The notes under the pieces are model-generated. The model saw only the letters and a list, made by a program, of their open reading frames with translations. It had not been told where the DNA came from and ran no database searches. From Gammaproteobacteria bacterium (lineage in GTDB: Bacteria; Pseudomonadota; Gammaproteobacteria; Pseudomonadales; Pseudomonadaceae), in NCBI GenBank assembly GCA_012728315.1, contig JAAYFI010000072.1, forward strand, positions 1 through 64,000: a stretch of 64,000 bases of DNA, read 5' to 3'. Each line of letters opens with the position of its first letter. Within the stretch, counting starts at the first letter, position 1. This document shows, one piece after another, positions 17,868 through 32,118 of this stretch. Position numbers and translations under genes: made by a program.

Positions 17868-17966
17868 GTACTTCGGGGTGGGTGTGGCAAGCGAACCAAG
17901 GATGGTGAGCGCCGGAGTTGAGCCCAGGATGGGCTCATCGACGGATAAACACCTACCCCGAAGTAC
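17868..17966 (+). repeat. modular palindromic element, type B copy 4
   Basis: The outer stem GTACTTCGGGGTGGGTGT/ACACCTACCCCGAAGTAC encloses ACCA-AGGA-TGGT (17895-17906), a compensatory G:C to A:T change, and GAGCCC-AGGAT-GGGCTC (17920-17936), then CATCGACGGAT. With A5 it fills the space between the convergent ogt and flavin-reductase genes. Confidence 0.9.
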
Positions 17967-18065
17967 GATATGCCCAGATTGATCATTTTTAGTGCAGCAA
18001 AATAGCAAAGAGCCAACATTTACTCGGACAAGGACTAGAGTACATCTAACAATCAGAGTTTAGTT

Positions 18066-19037
18066 CTATTCTGGCCGTGGCGCGTAAGCAAACACATCGG
18101 CCTGCATTTGCTCGGGCTGCATACCCGCGGCTACTAGAGCATCAAAAGTGCCGTACACCATCGCTGGCGAACCACTGACAATCACGCGGTAATCGCTTAG
18201 GTTTTCAATATCCAAACACACCGCCTCATACAACATCCCCATCCGACCACTCCAGCCAGCACCTTCACTGACAATCTGATGAAAATGCAGATTAGGCATC
18301 TGCTGCCAAACGGGTAAATTCTTCAGCGTGTAGAAATCCTCTGCCAATCGCGCGCCCCAATAGACATGAATCGGCTGGCTGAATCCCGTCGCACGGCAAT
18401 GCTCAATTAAACTGTGCATCTGCGCCATACCTGTGCCTGCAGCAATCAGGAGTAACGGGCGCTGATCAGCTGCAGCCAAATGCACATCACCAAAAGGCAT
18501 TTGAATACGCGCAATACGTTCTTTTTGCAGTTGCTTAAGCAACTCAACGGCGGGGTTATCACGCGCCAGAATATGCAATTCCAACTCGCGGCCTTGTTGT
18601 GGCGCAGACGCTATAGAGAAAGCACTGGACTCACCATTTTCACGCTCAATCAATAGATATTGACCGGCATGATAGCGCACCACTTTCCCTGCGGGCAGAC
18701 GCAAATGCACCGAAAAAACATCAGCACCTAAAGGCGTCACACTGACCAACTGACAAGCGACTTTGCATAAAGGCAGCTCATTTTCGGCAAGTACGCCATC
18801 CCAATGCAACTCACAATCACTTAAGGGTTCTGCCAGACAAGTAAACAACTCACCGGACTCAAAAATATCGCTACCTTGACGAACTTTACCGCTGATTAAA
18901 TTCGCTGCGCAAATATGGCAATTACCATTGCGACAGCTTTGCGGTGCATCAAAACCTAAGCGACGCGCCGCATCAATAATCTTTTCGCCCGGCAACAGCT
19001 CAATCACATGGCCAGACGGCTGTAACATGACTTTCAT
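18066..19037 (-). CDS. 2Fe-2S ferredoxin / NAD(P)H-flavin reductase fusion next to ubiD
   Basis: A 323-residue protein with an N-terminal plant-type ferredoxin domain (cysteines 35, 40, 43 and 67: CRNGNC, HIC, TC) followed by a ferredoxin-reductase module with the flavin motif SAFSIASAP and the nucleotide motif LLIAAGTGMAQMHSLI. Such genes are often labelled CDP-6-deoxy-hexulose reductase, but no sugar-nucleotide genes are here. Its place directly downstream of ubiD parallels E. coli ubiD-fre, so flavin reduction supporting prenylated-FMN or ubiquinone synthesis is the better inference. The start at 19037 has GGATA upstream; the frame to 19070 is rejected. Confidence 0.85.
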   Translation of the reverse strand: MKVMLQPSGHVIELLPGEKIIDAARRLGFDAPQSCRNGNCHICAANLISGKVRQGSDIFESGELFTCLAEPLSDCELHWDGVLAENELPLCKVACQLVSVTPLGADVFSVHLRLPAGKVVRYHAGQYLLIERENGESSAFSIASAPQQGRELELHILARDNPAVELLKQLQKERIARIQMPFGDVHLAAADQRPLLLIAAGTGMAQMHSLIEHCRATGFSQPIHVYWGARLAEDFYTLKNLPVWQQMPNLHFHQIVSEGAGWSGRMGMLYEAVCLDIENLSDYRVIVSGSPAMVYGTFDALVAAGMQPEQMQADVFAYAPRPE

Positions 19038-19086
19038 GCGTATCCTATTTCCTATATGTGCACGACACAATCATCACTCTCGCGCA

Positions 19087-20553
19087 TCAATCAATGCCAA
19101 GCTCAGACCACAGCGCATCAATGCGCTCTTTTACCGCAGGGTCTTGCTCAATTACACGCCCCCATTCTCGAGTGGTTTCACCGGGCCATTTATGTGTCGC
19201 ATCCAAACCCATTTTGCTGCCTAAACCAGAAACAGGGGAGGCAAAGTCTAAATAGTCGATGGGCGTATTATCGATTAATACCGTGTCGCGACTTGGATCC
19301 ATGCGCGTGGTAATTGCCCAAATCACATCATTCCAATCACGTGCATTGATATCATCATCGGTGACGATAACGAATTTGGTATACATAAACTGGCGCAAGA
19401 AACTCCATACGCCCAGCATTACCCGTTTGGCGTGGCCTGGATATTGTTTCTTAATCGTCACCACCGCCATACGGTAAGAACAGCCTTCCGGTGGTAGATA
19501 AAAATCGACAATTTCTGGAAATTGTTTTTGCAAAATAGGCACAAACACTTCATTAAGTGCCACACCCAAAATAGCCGGCTCATCCGGTGGACGTCCGGTA
19601 TAGGTGCTGTGATAAATCGCATCTTTACGACGGGTAATGCGCTCCACAGTAAACACAGGGAAACTATCAATCTCATTGTAATAGCCGGTATGGTCGCCAT
19701 AGGGGCCTTCATCCGCCATTTCACCTGGGTAAATATGACCTTCTAAAACAATTTCTGCGCTGGCAGGCACCTGCAAATCGCTGCCAATGGCCTTGACCAA
19801 CTCAGTACGCGAACCACGCAACAAACCAGCAAAGGCATACTCCGACAAAGTATCAGGTACCGGAGTGACAGCACCGAGAATTGTTGCTGGATCAGCACCT
19901 AAAGCAACTGCCACAGGGTAGGGGCGACCTGGGTATTTTTCGCACCACTCGCGAAAATCTAAAGCACCGCCACGATGACTGAGCCAACGCATAATCACTT
20001 TATTGCGGCCCAGCACTTGCTGGCGATAAATACCGAGATTCTGCCGCTCTTTATTGGGGCCTTTGGTGATGGTTAAGCCCCAAGTGATTAAGGGCGCGGC
20101 ATCGCCTGGCCAACAGGTTTGAATCGGCAAGGCGGTCAAATCGACATCCTCACCTTCAATAATCACTTCTTGGCAGGCTGCGTCTTTACGCACTTTAGGT
20201 GCCATCGCCAAGACTTTTTTAAACATTGGCAGCTTATTCCAAGCATCCTTAAAGCCTTTCGGTGGCTCAGGCTCTTTCAAAGCAGCCAGCAATTTACCAA
20301 TCTCACGCAGCTCATTTGTGCTCTCCGCGCCCATGCCTAAAGCGACACGCTCGGGCGTACCAAACAGGTTGCCCAGCACCGGCATGGTAAAACCCGTAGG
20401 ATTTTCAAATAACAGCGCAGGACCGGCTTTACGCAAGGTGCGGTCGCAGATTTCTGTCATTTCTAAAACAGGGGAGACGGGGATTTGAATGCGCTTGAGC
20501 TCACCACGCTGTTCAAGGCCGCGGATGAAATCTCTAAGATCAGAATATTGCAT
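19087..20553 (-). CDS. ubiD: 4-hydroxy-3-polyprenylbenzoate decarboxylase
   Basis: UbiD decarboxylates the polyprenyl-hydroxybenzoate intermediate of ubiquinone synthesis using prenylated FMN supplied by UbiX. The 488-residue length and the sequence [19 protein letters not shown], the RHRGG-like segment [32 protein letters not shown] and the catalytic-region [13 protein letters not shown] are all typical. It lies between rho and the flavin reductase gene on the same strand, as in Pseudomonas. With ispB at 5 kb this gives two ubiquinone genes in the window. Confidence 0.96.
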   Translation of the reverse strand: MQYSDLRDFIRGLEQRGELKRIQIPVSPVLEMTEICDRTLRKAGPALLFENPTGFTMPVLGNLFGTPERVALGMGAESTNELREIGKLLAALKEPEPPKGFKDAWNKLPMFKKVLAMAPKVRKDAACQEVIIEGEDVDLTALPIQTCWPGDAAPLITWGLTITKGPNKERQNLGIYRQQVLGRNKVIMRWLSHRGGALDFREWCEKYPGRPYPVAVALGADPATILGAVTPVPDTLSEYAFAGLLRGSRTELVKAIGSDLQVPASAEIVLEGHIYPGEMADEGPYGDHTGYYNEIDSFPVFTVERITRRKDAIYHSTYTGRPPDEPAILGVALNEVFVPILQKQFPEIVDFYLPPEGCSYRMAVVTIKKQYPGHAKRVMLGVWSFLRQFMYTKFVIVTDDDINARDWNDVIWAITTRMDPSRDTVLIDNTPIDYLDFASPVSGLGSKMGLDATHKWPGETTREWGRVIEQDPAVKERIDALWSELGID

Positions 20554-20573
20554 GAGGGTATCCGTAGCAGATC

Positions 20574-20618
20574 AAGCCCGCACAGGTGCGGATACAACAA
20601 GTGTACCTGTGCGGGCTT
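20574..20618 (-). terminator. long hairpin downstream of rho
   Basis: AAGCCCGCACAGGT/ACCTGTGCGGGCTT is a 14-bp perfect stem with a 17-base loop, placed 19 bases after the rho stop codon and before ubiD. The T-tract is weak (CTTGAT), so it may be a processing or partial termination signal. Confidence 0.6.
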
Positions 20619-20636
20619 TAGATACTAAAACGAGGG

Positions 20637-21899
20637 TTATTTGCTGCGCTTCATCGACATGAAAAACTCTTCGTTAGTTTTTGTGTCTTTAAGCTTATCA
20701 AGCAAAAACTCAATGGCTGCGGTTTCATCCATAGGATGCAACAGCTTGCGTAAAATCCACATACGCTGCAGCTCATCTTCGCTGGTTAACAACTCTTCAC
20801 GACGAGTGCCCGAGCGGTTGATATTGATCGCTGGGAACACGCGTTTTTCAGCAATACGGCGCTCAAGTTGCAGCTCCATATTACCGGTACCTTTAAACTC
20901 TTCGTAAATCACTTCATCCATTTTCGAGCCGGTCTCAACCAGAGCCGTCGCGATAATGGTCAATGATCCACCTTCTTCGATGTTACGTGCCGCACCAAAG
21001 AAACGTTTTGGTTTCTCTAACGCATGCGCATCCACACCACCGGTGAGTACCTTGCCGGAGCTTGGAATCACAGTGTTGTAAGCACGGGCTAAACGCGTGA
21101 TGGAGTCGAGCAAAATCACCACGTCTTTTTTGTGCTCAACCAAGCGCTTGGCTTTTTCGATGACCATTTCCGCCACTTGCACGTGACGTGTCGGTGGCTC
21201 GTCAAAGGTTGAGGCAACCACTTCACCGCGCACGGTGCGCTGCATTTCCGTTACTTCTTCAGGACGCTCATCAATCAGTAAAACAATGAGATGGCACTCT
21301 GGATTGTTACGGGTAATGTTCGAGGCGATGTTTTGTAGCATGATGGTTTTACCGGCTTTGGGCGGTGCCACAATCAAACCACGTTGGCCTTTACCAATGG
21401 GTGCAGCCAAATCAATCACACGGCCGGTCAAATCTTCAGTCGAGCCGTTACCGATTTCCATTAACAAACGTTTGTTAGGAAATAGCGGTGTTAAGTTTTC
21501 AAAAAGAATTTTATTACGGGCGTTTTCAGGACGATCAAAGTTGATCGAGTCCACTTTCAGCAAAGCAAAATAACGCTCGCCTTCTTTTGGCGGACGAATT
21601 TTACCAATAATGGTATCGCCCGTTCTTAGGTTAAAACGGCGAATTTGGCTGGGTGATACATAAATATCATCTGGGCCAGCGAGGTATGACGAGTCTGCAG
21701 AGCGCAGAAAGCCAAAACCATCTTGCAATATTTCTAGTACGCCATCGCCAGAAATTTCTTCACCGCTACGGGCATGACGCTTCAGCAATGAGAAAATAAT
21801 ATCTTGCTTACGTGAACGAGCCATATTGTCTAGGCCCATTTGTTCAGCCATTTCTAGCAATTCAGCAACGGGTTTTTGTTTGAGTTCGGTCAGATTCAT
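20637..21899 (-). CDS. rho: transcription termination factor Rho
   Basis: Rho is the hexameric RNA-dependent ATPase that terminates transcription. The 420-residue protein begins [20 protein letters not shown], has the RNA-binding cold-shock-like domain ([29 protein letters not shown]), Walker [13 protein letters not shown] and the conserved [15 protein letters not shown] and GTGNMELQL segments. The start at 21899 matches the family length; the frame to 21941 adds 14 unrelated residues. A leader of about 240 bases separates it from trxA, consistent with the known autoregulation of rho, though no element can be pointed out with confidence. Confidence 0.98.
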   Translation of the reverse strand: MNLTELKQKPVAELLEMAEQMGLDNMARSRKQDIIFSLLKRHARSGEEISGDGVLEILQDGFGFLRSADSSYLAGPDDIYVSPSQIRRFNLRTGDTIIGKIRPPKEGERYFALLKVDSINFDRPENARNKILFENLTPLFPNKRLLMEIGNGSTEDLTGRVIDLAAPIGKGQRGLIVAPPKAGKTIMLQNIASNITRNNPECHLIVLLIDERPEEVTEMQRTVRGEVVASTFDEPPTRHVQVAEMVIEKAKRLVEHKKDVVILLDSITRLARAYNTVIPSSGKVLTGGVDAHALEKPKRFFGAARNIEEGGSLTIIATALVETGSKMDEVIYEEFKGTGNMELQLERRIAEKRVFPAININRSGTRREELLTSEDELQRMWILRKLLHPMDETAAIEFLLDKLKDTKTNEEFFMSMKRSK

Positions 21900-22139
21900 A
21901 GGGAATGACGATGATATAATTAAGAGGGAATGAGCAAGCATTAATGCTTGGGAAGCGCACCGCGAGGAGAACAGAAGATTGTTTGTTCAGAGCCGTAAAG
22001 ATTTCGGCGACGGCATGCAGACTCGTAACGTGGTAAACGCTACATGTGTGGAATCTACCACTTGCAAGGGCGTGCGTCTAGTACGCATATGTAGAAATGC
22101 ATACTAGACATCAACTTAGATGAGCGATTGACGCTGCAA

Positions 22140-22466
22140 TTAGATATGGCTCTCTAAGAAAGCAACCAATTGACTTTTGGATAACGCACCCACTTTAGTG
22201 GCTTCAACGTTACCGTTTTTAAACAACATTAAAGTTGGAATGCCACGCACACCGTATTTCGGTGGTGTCGCTTGGTTATCGTCAATGTTCAACTTACAGA
22301 TTTTGACTTTTCCGGCAAATTCAGCAGCAACCTCTTCCAGGACTGGAGCAATCATTTTACAAGGACCACACCACTCAGCCCAGTAATCAACCAGCACAGG
22401 GCCGTCCGCTTGCAATACATCTTGTTCAAAGCTCGAATCGCTAATATTGGTAATGTGATCGCTCAT
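22140..22466 (-). CDS. trxA: thioredoxin 1
   Basis: TrxA is the main cytosolic dithiol reductant. The 108-residue protein contains the active site [10 protein letters not shown] and the cis-proline segment [27 protein letters not shown] at 22466 is the family start, with GGAGAGG upstream. The order trxA-rho on the same strand is conserved in Pseudomonas and E. coli. Confidence 0.98.
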   Translation of the reverse strand: MSDHITNISDSSFEQDVLQADGPVLVDYWAEWCGPCKMIAPVLEEVAAEFAGKVKICKLNIDDNQATPPKYGVRGIPTLMLFKNGNVEATKVGALSKSQLVAFLESHI

Positions 22467-22681
22467 GAAACCTCTCCGTAAAGGCGGGTACAAATAAAAG
22501 TAACAGGTGTTAATGATAGCCTGACTTAAGCATTAACGAAAGTAACCGAGTAGAGCACTGCGGTTATTTTACTTTTATTTTCTTTGCTCTACGCATTCTT
22601 TGCCTGCGTTATCAGTGATTTAAATTGGCGAATCAGCCGCGGCATGGCAGGATAGCTATATTAATTTCTTGGAATAGCGGT

Positions 22682-24187
22682 ATGCCCAACTCTGCTCCCA
22701 AACATTTCCCGCTGATTGCCGCAATTGACCTTGGCTCCAATAGCTTCCATATGGTCTTGGCAAAAACAGATCAACGAGAAATTCGTATTCTTGAGCGCAT
22801 CGGCGAAAAGGTTCAATTAGCGGCTGGCATCAATGCGCAACTTGAGCTGCAAGATGATGCAATGGAGCGCGGCCTTGATTGCCTGCGCCGTTTTGCACAA
22901 TTAATCCATGGTTTGCCCCAAGGCGCAGTGCGTATTGTCGGTACCAGCTCGTTACGTGTGGCGCATAACCGCCAAGACTTTATCCAACGGGCGGAGGAAA
23001 TTTTAGGTCACGATGTTGATGTTATTTCCGGCCGCGAAGAGGCACGCCTCATTTACTTGGGTGTATCGCATACCTTGGCAGATGCACCGGGCAAGCGCTT
23101 GGTGGTCGACATTGGCGGCGGCAGCACTGAGTTTATCATTGGTCAACAGTTTGAATCACAGCTGCGCGGCAGCTTGCAGATGGGCTGTGTGAGTTTTACC
23201 CAACGTTTCTTTAAAGACGGCAAAATCACCCCTGCGCGCTATGCTCAAGCCTATACTGCAGCTCGTCTAGAGCTTATGGAGCTCGAACAAAGCCTGCGAC
23301 GTATGGGCTGGCAAGATACAGTCGGCGCATCGGGTACCATTCGCTCAATTGGCCAAGCCCTTGCTGCGGCAGGCATCACCAATGGCGAAATCAGTAGTGA
23401 AGGCCTGACTTGGCTCAAACGTGAAGTTCTAAAAGTAGGTGATATCAACCAGATTGATATGGCAGGTGTTAAACCTGAACGTAACGCTATTTTGCCAGCG
23501 GGTTTGGCAATTATGGAAGCCATCTTTGATGCGCTCAACCTAGGCCAGATGACACCTTGTGATGGCGCCTTACGTGAAGGCGTGCTTTATGATCTACTCG
23601 GCCGCCATCAGCATGAAGATGTGCGTGAGCGCTCCATCCAAGCTCTTATGGAGCGCAGTCATGTTGATATCGAGCATGCTCAAAAAGTCGAATGCAAAGC
23701 ACTGCAAGCTCTAGAACAAGTTGCCGATGCTTGGCAGCTTACAGAAGAGTGGCACAGCGATATGCTGAGCTGGGCTGCGCGCGTCCACGAGGTCGGCCTG
23801 GATATCGCCCACTACCATTATCACAAACATGGTGCCTATTTGGTTGAGCACTCTGATTTGGCCGGTTTCTCACGGCAAGATCAACAGATGCTCGCCTTAC
23901 TGGTGCGTGGTCACCGCCGCAATATTCCTAAAGACCGCTTTAACGAGCTCCCCGAAAACGAAGGGCAGCAACTGCTGCGTCTCTGCATACTCTTGCGCTT
24001 TTCAATTCTTTTGCACCATATTCGCGGCTCGCAAGCAGTTCCTGAACTGCAGCTGGTCGCTCAACCGAACAGCTTGCATATTCGTTTTCCTGAGCACTGG
24101 CTCGATAACAACCCTCTAACTGTCGCGGACTTTGAAAAAGAGGCTGGCTGGCTGGAGCGTATTAACTTTAAGCTCACTGCAGAATAA
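22682..24187 (+). CDS. ppx: exopolyphosphatase (Ppx/GppA family)
   Basis: Ppx hydrolyses inorganic polyphosphate from chain ends. The 501-residue protein has the actin-like ATPase motifs [17 protein letters not shown] and [14 protein letters not shown] and a C-terminal HD-like region ([41 protein letters not shown]). The start at 22682 ([21 protein letters not shown]) is chosen; the TTG at 22625 is upstream of it without a ribosome binding site. It is divergent from trxA, the order rho-trxA-ppx seen in P. aeruginosa. Confidence 0.94.
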   Translation: MPNSAPKHFPLIAAIDLGSNSFHMVLAKTDQREIRILERIGEKVQLAAGINAQLELQDDAMERGLDCLRRFAQLIHGLPQGAVRIVGTSSLRVAHNRQDFIQRAEEILGHDVDVISGREEARLIYLGVSHTLADAPGKRLVVDIGGGSTEFIIGQQFESQLRGSLQMGCVSFTQRFFKDGKITPARYAQAYTAARLELMELEQSLRRMGWQDTVGASGTIRSIGQALAAAGITNGEISSEGLTWLKREVLKVGDINQIDMAGVKPERNAILPAGLAIMEAIFDALNLGQMTPCDGALREGVLYDLLGRHQHEDVRERSIQALMERSHVDIEHAQKVECKALQALEQVADAWQLTEEWHSDMLSWAARVHEVGLDIAHYHYHKHGAYLVEHSDLAGFSRQDQQMLALLVRGHRRNIPKDRFNELPENEGQQLLRLCILLRFSILLHHIRGSQAVPELQLVAQPNSLHIRFPEHWLDNNPLTVADFEKEAGWLERINFKLTAE

Positions 24188-24212
24188 TAGTCTGCACTTA
24201 AAGGGGTTAGTG

Positions 24213-24644
24213 TTAATCGCGGCGCTTATGACGGCTTTGCCAGTCGCTTAATTCAACAACATTATGTTGGCTGTGGCGCCGAGGCTGTATATCAGCAACA
24301 ACCTCGCCTTGGCCTGCAGCTGTTTCGCTCATAACAGGGTGAGCTTGCAACTCTATTTTAGCTAAATGGCGGCCAAACATCGCCACACTACCCGCTAAAC
24401 GCTCTCGACTGGTGACCGTGAACTCAAATCCATAGACACGCGCCAAACGTTTCTGGCCTTTACCATCGCGGATAATGCGCCAACCTTTTAAAGCCACATT
24501 GCCATCGAGCAATTGCACCTGCTGTTGCTCACAGTGGTCGCGAACCAAGGATAACGCCTGCTCACGCACACCATGCCCACGCCAAATCCAAGCGATGCTT
24601 AAGGCGACCAGTAACCAAGCACACAGCTCTCCCAGTGTTATCAT
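24213..24644 (-). CDS. DUF3301 family protein
   Basis: A 143-residue protein with one N-terminal membrane helix (LGELCAWLLVALSIAWIW) and the conserved DUF3301 core LVRDHCEQQQVQLLDGNVALKGWRIIRDGKG-RLARVYGFEFTVT. The function is unknown. The C-terminal tail is polar and rich in histidine and arginine. A GTG three codons upstream (24653) is an alternative start. It converges with ppx, with 25 bases between the ends, and its 5' end faces dnaA. Confidence 0.82.
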   Translation of the reverse strand: MITLGELCAWLLVALSIAWIWRGHGVREQALSLVRDHCEQQQVQLLDGNVALKGWRIIRDGKGQKRLARVYGFEFTVTSRERLAGSVAMFGRHLAKIELQAHPVMSETAAGQGEVVADIQPRRHSQHNVVELSDWQSRHKRRD

Positions 24645-24738
24645 ATGCTTCACCGTGGTTATAATTTTTAGTCTACGCTTGCAAAGTTGTAGCAGAAGTA
24701 TTTATCACCGCTCAAGCGCTAGGTATTTTATTTGCCCC

Positions 24739-24747
24739 TGTGGATAA
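24739..24747 (-). promoter_or_regulatory. DnaA box upstream of dnaA
   Basis: TGTGGATAA is a perfect consensus DnaA box in reverse orientation, 62 bases before the dnaA start. Only one perfect box is found in the 164-base dnaA upstream region, which fits autoregulation better than an origin. Confidence 0.75.
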
Positions 24748-24808
24748 CTTTTCCTGCGACAGCTACAATAGCAGGTCGTAATCTTTATGTTTTACTTGAG
24801 GGATCTCT

Positions 24809-26260
24809 GTGTCTGTCGAACTTTGGCTACAGTCTGTCGACTTTTTACGCGATGAACTGCCTGCTCAGCATTTCAACACCTGGATCCGTCCATTACAAGT
24901 TGAAGCGGTTGGTGATGAGTTGCATATTTTTGCGCCCAATCGCTTTGTATTAGATTGGGTCAACGATAAATATCTCAACCGTTTACTCGAGCTGATGGCT
25001 GAACGTAACGACGGTAACGTGCCATCTATTGCTTTACAAATTGGCAGCAAAGGTAAAACACGTACCAGCAGCCCAAGCAACGCTCGCCCGCTCGCCAGCA
25101 CCCCCAGTAATACTGCAGAGCCGGTGCCAGCAGTCACGGTTATCACCGAAAGCACTCCAGCTCCGGCTGCGCAGGTGTCTGTCCCGGCGGCAACGGTGAG
25201 TGTCGAGCGTAACACTCCAACCAAGGGTGCGATTAAGCATGTCAGCGCATTAAACCGCTCATTTACTTTCGATAGTTTTGTTGAAGGTAAATCAAACCAG
25301 CTCGCACGCGCCGCAGCATGGCAAGTCGCAGACAACCCTAAACATGGCTACAACCCGTTATTTCTATACGGTGGTGTAGGTTTAGGTAAAACTCACTTGA
25401 TGCATGCAGTTGGTAATCATTTGCTACAGAAAAACCCTAACGCTAAAGTGATTTATCTGCATTCCGAGCGTTTTGTTGCCGACATGGTGCGTGCCCTACA
25501 AAACAACGCGATCAATGAGTTTAAAAACTATTATCGTTCGGTTGATGCGCTGTTAATTGATGATATTCAATTCTTCGCGAAGAAAGAGCGCTCACAAGAA
25601 GAGTTTTTTCACACCTTTAATGCGCTACTAGAAGGCAACCAGCAGGTTATTTTAACCAGCGACCGTTACCCGAAAGAAATTGACGGCCTTGAAGAACGCT
25701 TAAAGTCACGCTTTGGCTGGGGATTAACAGTGGCGGTTGAGCCACCTGAATTGGAAACCCGTGTCGCCATTTTAATGAAGAAGGCCGAGCAGAGCAGGGT
25801 ACAGCTCTCGCATGATTGCGCATTCTTTATTGCTCAGCGTATCCGTTCTAACGTTCGTGAACTGGAAGGCGCGTTGAAGCGGGTGATTGCCCACTCGCAT
25901 TTCACCAATGAGCCGATTACCGTAGAACTGATCCGCGAATCACTCAAAGACCTGTTGGCACTGCAAGACAAACTTGTCAGTATTGACAATATTCAGCGCA
26001 CTGTTGCTGAGTACTATAAAATCAAGATTTCCGATATTTTATCAAAACGCCGCTCACGCTCCGTGGCCCGCCCACGCCAAGTAGCAATGGCTTTAGCTAA
26101 AGAAATCACCAACCACAGCCTACCTGAAATTGGTGATGCTTTTGGTGGCCGAGACCATACTACCGTTTTGCATGCTTGCCGAAAAATTGCCGAGCTGAGC
26201 GAAACAGATGCGGATATACGCGAAGATTATAAAAACCTACTGCGCACGTTAACTACCTAA
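24809..26260 (+). CDS. dnaA: chromosomal replication initiator DnaA
   Basis: DnaA binds DnaA boxes and opens the origin. The 483-residue protein has domain I ([26 protein letters not shown]), a low-complexity linker rich in P, A, S and T (about 80-140), the AAA+ domain with [16 protein letters not shown] and LLIDDIQFF, and the DNA-binding domain with [15 protein letters not shown]. The start codon is GTG at 24809 after GAGGGA. It heads dnaA-dnaN-recF-gyrB. Unlike in Pseudomonas, rpmH is not next to it: a DUF3301 gene and ppx lie upstream and rpmH is 24 kb downstream in the same orientation. Confidence 0.98.
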   Translation: MSVELWLQSVDFLRDELPAQHFNTWIRPLQVEAVGDELHIFAPNRFVLDWVNDKYLNRLLELMAERNDGNVPSIALQIGSKGKTRTSSPSNARPLASTPSNTAEPVPAVTVITESTPAPAAQVSVPAATVSVERNTPTKGAIKHVSALNRSFTFDSFVEGKSNQLARAAAWQVADNPKHGYNPLFLYGGVGLGKTHLMHAVGNHLLQKNPNAKVIYLHSERFVADMVRALQNNAINEFKNYYRSVDALLIDDIQFFAKKERSQEEFFHTFNALLEGNQQVILTSDRYPKEIDGLEERLKSRFGWGLTVAVEPPELETRVAILMKKAEQSRVQLSHDCAFFIAQRIRSNVRELEGALKRVIAHSHFTNEPITVELIRESLKDLLALQDKLVSIDNIQRTVAEYYKIKISDILSKRRSRSVARPRQVAMALAKEITNHSLPEIGDAFGGRDHTTVLHACRKIAELSETDADIREDYKNLLRTLTT

Positions 26261-26295
26261 CAGCAGTGTCAGCAAATTTAAGCAAGGATCTAACC

Positions 26296-27399
26296 ATGCA
26301 CTTCACCATCCAACGCGAAGCTTTGTTAAAACCGCTGCAACTGGTGGCCGGTGTTGTTGAGCGCAAGCAAACTATGCCTGTGCTATCCAACGTACTGCTT
26401 GTCATCGAAGAGCAAAATCTATCGATGACAGGTACAGACACCGAAGTCGAACTGGCCGCACGAATCACCTTAGAAGAGCCTGCTCAACCTGGGGAAATCA
26501 CTGTACCTGCTCGTAAACTTATGGATATCTGCAAAAACTTACCAGCTGACGCACTGATTGATTTTAAAGTTGACGACCAGAAAGTACTCATTAAAGCAGG
26601 GCGCAGCCGCTTCACTTTAACCACGCTGCCCGCGACGGATTTTCCTTCCTCTGAAGAAAGTCCAGGCTCGCTCACCTTTACCTTAGAGCAAGGCCATGTA
26701 CGCCGCTTAATTGAGCGCACCAGCTTCGCTATGGCGCAACAAGATGTACGCTATTACCTCAACGGCTTACTGCTTGAAGCCCAGCAAGGTCAACTGCGCG
26801 CAGTGGCAACAGATGGACACCGCTTAGCCTTATGCTCAGTGCCAGCACACATCACGGAAAGCATCCAGCATCAAGTCATAGTGCCACGCAAAGGCGTCTT
26901 AGAATTGGCGCGCTTAATGACCGATGACAGCGCGGCAGTGACTGTGGTTTTTGGTAGCAACTATATCCGCGCCACCACTGACGAGTTCACTTTTATTTCC
27001 AAACTCGTCGATGGTAAATTCCCAGACTATGAGCGCGTACTACCACGTGGCGGCGATAAAACGGTATTAGCCGACCGTCAAAACTTACGTGAAGCACTAA
27101 ATCGCGCCTCTATTTTGTCTAACGAAAAGTACCGCGGCATCCGCTGGCAACTGGAATCAGGTCTGCTAAAAATTCAGGCCAATAACCCAGAGCAAGAGGT
27201 TGCAGAAGATGAGGTAACTGTTGACTACAGCGGCGAAGCATTAGAAATTGGCTTTAACGTCACCTATTTGCTCGATGTTCTCAGCGCAACCACATCCGAG
27301 CAAATCAGCATTGTATTATCTGATTCCAATAGCAGCGCCCTCATTCAAGAGGCTGACAACGACAGCGCTTCTTACGTTGTTATGCCCATGCGCCTGTAA
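26296..27399 (+). CDS. dnaN: DNA polymerase III beta sliding clamp
   Basis: DnaN is the ring-shaped processivity clamp. The 367-residue protein begins MHFTIQREALLKPLQLVAGVVERKQTMPVLSN and ends with the conserved YVVMPMRL. Three similar clamp domains fill the length. The start at 26296 follows AAGGAT; the frame from 26266 adds 10 unrelated residues. It is 35 bases after dnaA and 15 before recF. Confidence 0.98.
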   Translation: MHFTIQREALLKPLQLVAGVVERKQTMPVLSNVLLVIEEQNLSMTGTDTEVELAARITLEEPAQPGEITVPARKLMDICKNLPADALIDFKVDDQKVLIKAGRSRFTLTTLPATDFPSSEESPGSLTFTLEQGHVRRLIERTSFAMAQQDVRYYLNGLLLEAQQGQLRAVATDGHRLALCSVPAHITESIQHQVIVPRKGVLELARLMTDDSAAVTVVFGSNYIRATTDEFTFISKLVDGKFPDYERVLPRGGDKTVLADRQNLREALNRASILSNEKYRGIRWQLESGLLKIQANNPEQEVAEDEVTVDYSGEALEIGFNVTYLLDVLSATTSEQISIVLSDSNSSALIQEADNDSASYVVMPMRL

Positions 27400-27414
27400 T
27401 AGCTGCTTAGTAAT

Positions 27415-30932
<3,518 letters not shown>

Positions 30933-30943
30933 GCTCAATAACA

Positions 30944-30970
30944 CCGCCAGACTTGCAATAAGTCTGGCGG
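30944..30970 (+). terminator. hairpin after gyrB
   Basis: CCGCCAGACTT/AAGTCTGGCGG is an 11-bp perfect stem with a 5-base loop 12 bases after the gyrB stop codon. It is followed by CTCATC rather than a T-tract, so termination strength is uncertain. Confidence 0.6.
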
Positions 30971-31195
30971 CTCATCACCATTGCATGCCCCAGTGCACAG
31001 CACTTTAATCACGCTCTAAACTGACTAAAAGTATCGGGCCACACTCAGTCGGCAACTAACACTCTGTTACTAAAAAAAGCCCTGCATCTAGGGTCAGATG
31101 AATTAGTGTGTCATCATATTGTCTTATGCTTAATAACAGCAGGGAAGGCTCCTACGCACAACCGCGTAAAACTCTTCAACTCTCGAGTACCCTCA

Positions 31196-32116
31196 GTGAA
31201 TATTTCCAATTTAATTAAAACAGGATTGCTGGCCGCTTGTGTATGGGCGAGCCAATCTTATGCAGCCGCTCCGTTAAAAGTAAACACGCCACAACAAGAC
31301 CTTGCTGCAGGTAGCGCACTACTCGTGGATTTAAAAACCAATGAAATCCTCTACTCAAGTAACGAAAACTTTGTCGCGCCCATTGCCTCGGTAACGAAGC
31401 TGATGACCGCCATGGTTGCTATTGATGCTAAGCAATCATTGGAGGAAAAACTGCCCATTGTGATTAAAGACACTGAAGAAATGCAGGGCGTTTTTTCTAG
31501 AGTCCGGCTAGGCAGTGAGTTGAGCCGCCATGATTTACTGCTAATCACTTTAATGTCATCCGAGAATCGTGCTGCAGCCAGCTTAGCCCATCATTACCCG
31601 GGCGGGCATAAAGCCTTTATTAAAGCCATGAACACTAAAGCCCAAGCACTGGGCATGCACAGCAGTTACTTTGTAGAGCCAACGGGCTTATCAGAAAACA
31701 ATGTCTCGACTGCACATGACTTAGTACTGCTGATTAAAGCTGCGCAAGAATATCCGCTGATTCGCCAATTCAGTACTATGGATGAAAAAACCGTTGCTTT
31801 TAGTAAGCCCAACTACACCCTTGGTTTTCGTAATACCAACGCACTGGTGCGTAAAGACAACTGGAATATTCAGCTCAGTAAAACCGGCTTCACCAACAGT
31901 GCAGGGCATTGTTTAGTCATGAGCACAGAGATGAATAAACGCTCAGTAGCCTTTGTCGTTCTCGATGCCTTTGGTAAGTACACCCATATGGCCGACGCCA
32001 ATCGCCTGAAAAAATGGCTGGAAACAGGCACCATTACACCCGTGCCTGCTGCTGCATTAAGTTACAAAGCAGCCAAACAGAAAGAGCGCCAGCAACAGGC
32101 CATAGCACGTCAGTAA
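31196..32116 (+). CDS. pbpG: D-alanyl-D-alanine endopeptidase (PBP7-like)
   Basis: PbpG cleaves D-Ala-meso-DAP cross-links in peptidoglycan in the periplasm. The protein has a signal peptide ([19 protein letters not shown]) and the penicillin-binding motifs SVTK, SEN and KTG (SKTGFTN). Counting from the GTG at 31196 gives 306 residues with the signal peptide at the very N-terminus; the open frame to an ATG at 31106 would place 30 polar residues before it. Neither start has a strong ribosome binding site, so the start is uncertain. Confidence 0.88.
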   Translation: MNISNLIKTGLLAACVWASQSYAAAPLKVNTPQQDLAAGSALLVDLKTNEILYSSNENFVAPIASVTKLMTAMVAIDAKQSLEEKLPIVIKDTEEMQGVFSRVRLGSELSRHDLLLITLMSSENRAAASLAHHYPGGHKAFIKAMNTKAQALGMHSSYFVEPTGLSENNVSTAHDLVLLIKAAQEYPLIRQFSTMDEKTVAFSKPNYTLGFRNTNALVRKDNWNIQLSKTGFTNSAGHCLVMSTEMNKRSVAFVVLDAFGKYTHMADANRLKKWLETGTITPVPAAALSYKAAKQKERQQQAIARQ

Positions 32117-32118
32117 CC

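Noticed and set aside
18066-19037. CDP-6-deoxy-hexulose reductase for deoxysugar synthesis
   Set aside because: The domain layout fits, but no nucleotide-sugar genes are nearby and the ubiD neighbour argues for flavin reductase function.
24645-24808. The dnaA upstream region as the main origin
   Set aside because: Only one perfect DnaA box and a 164-base spacer were seen, against clusters at 48.8 and 62.9 kb; not excluded, since coding strands mostly switch near 22-25 kb.
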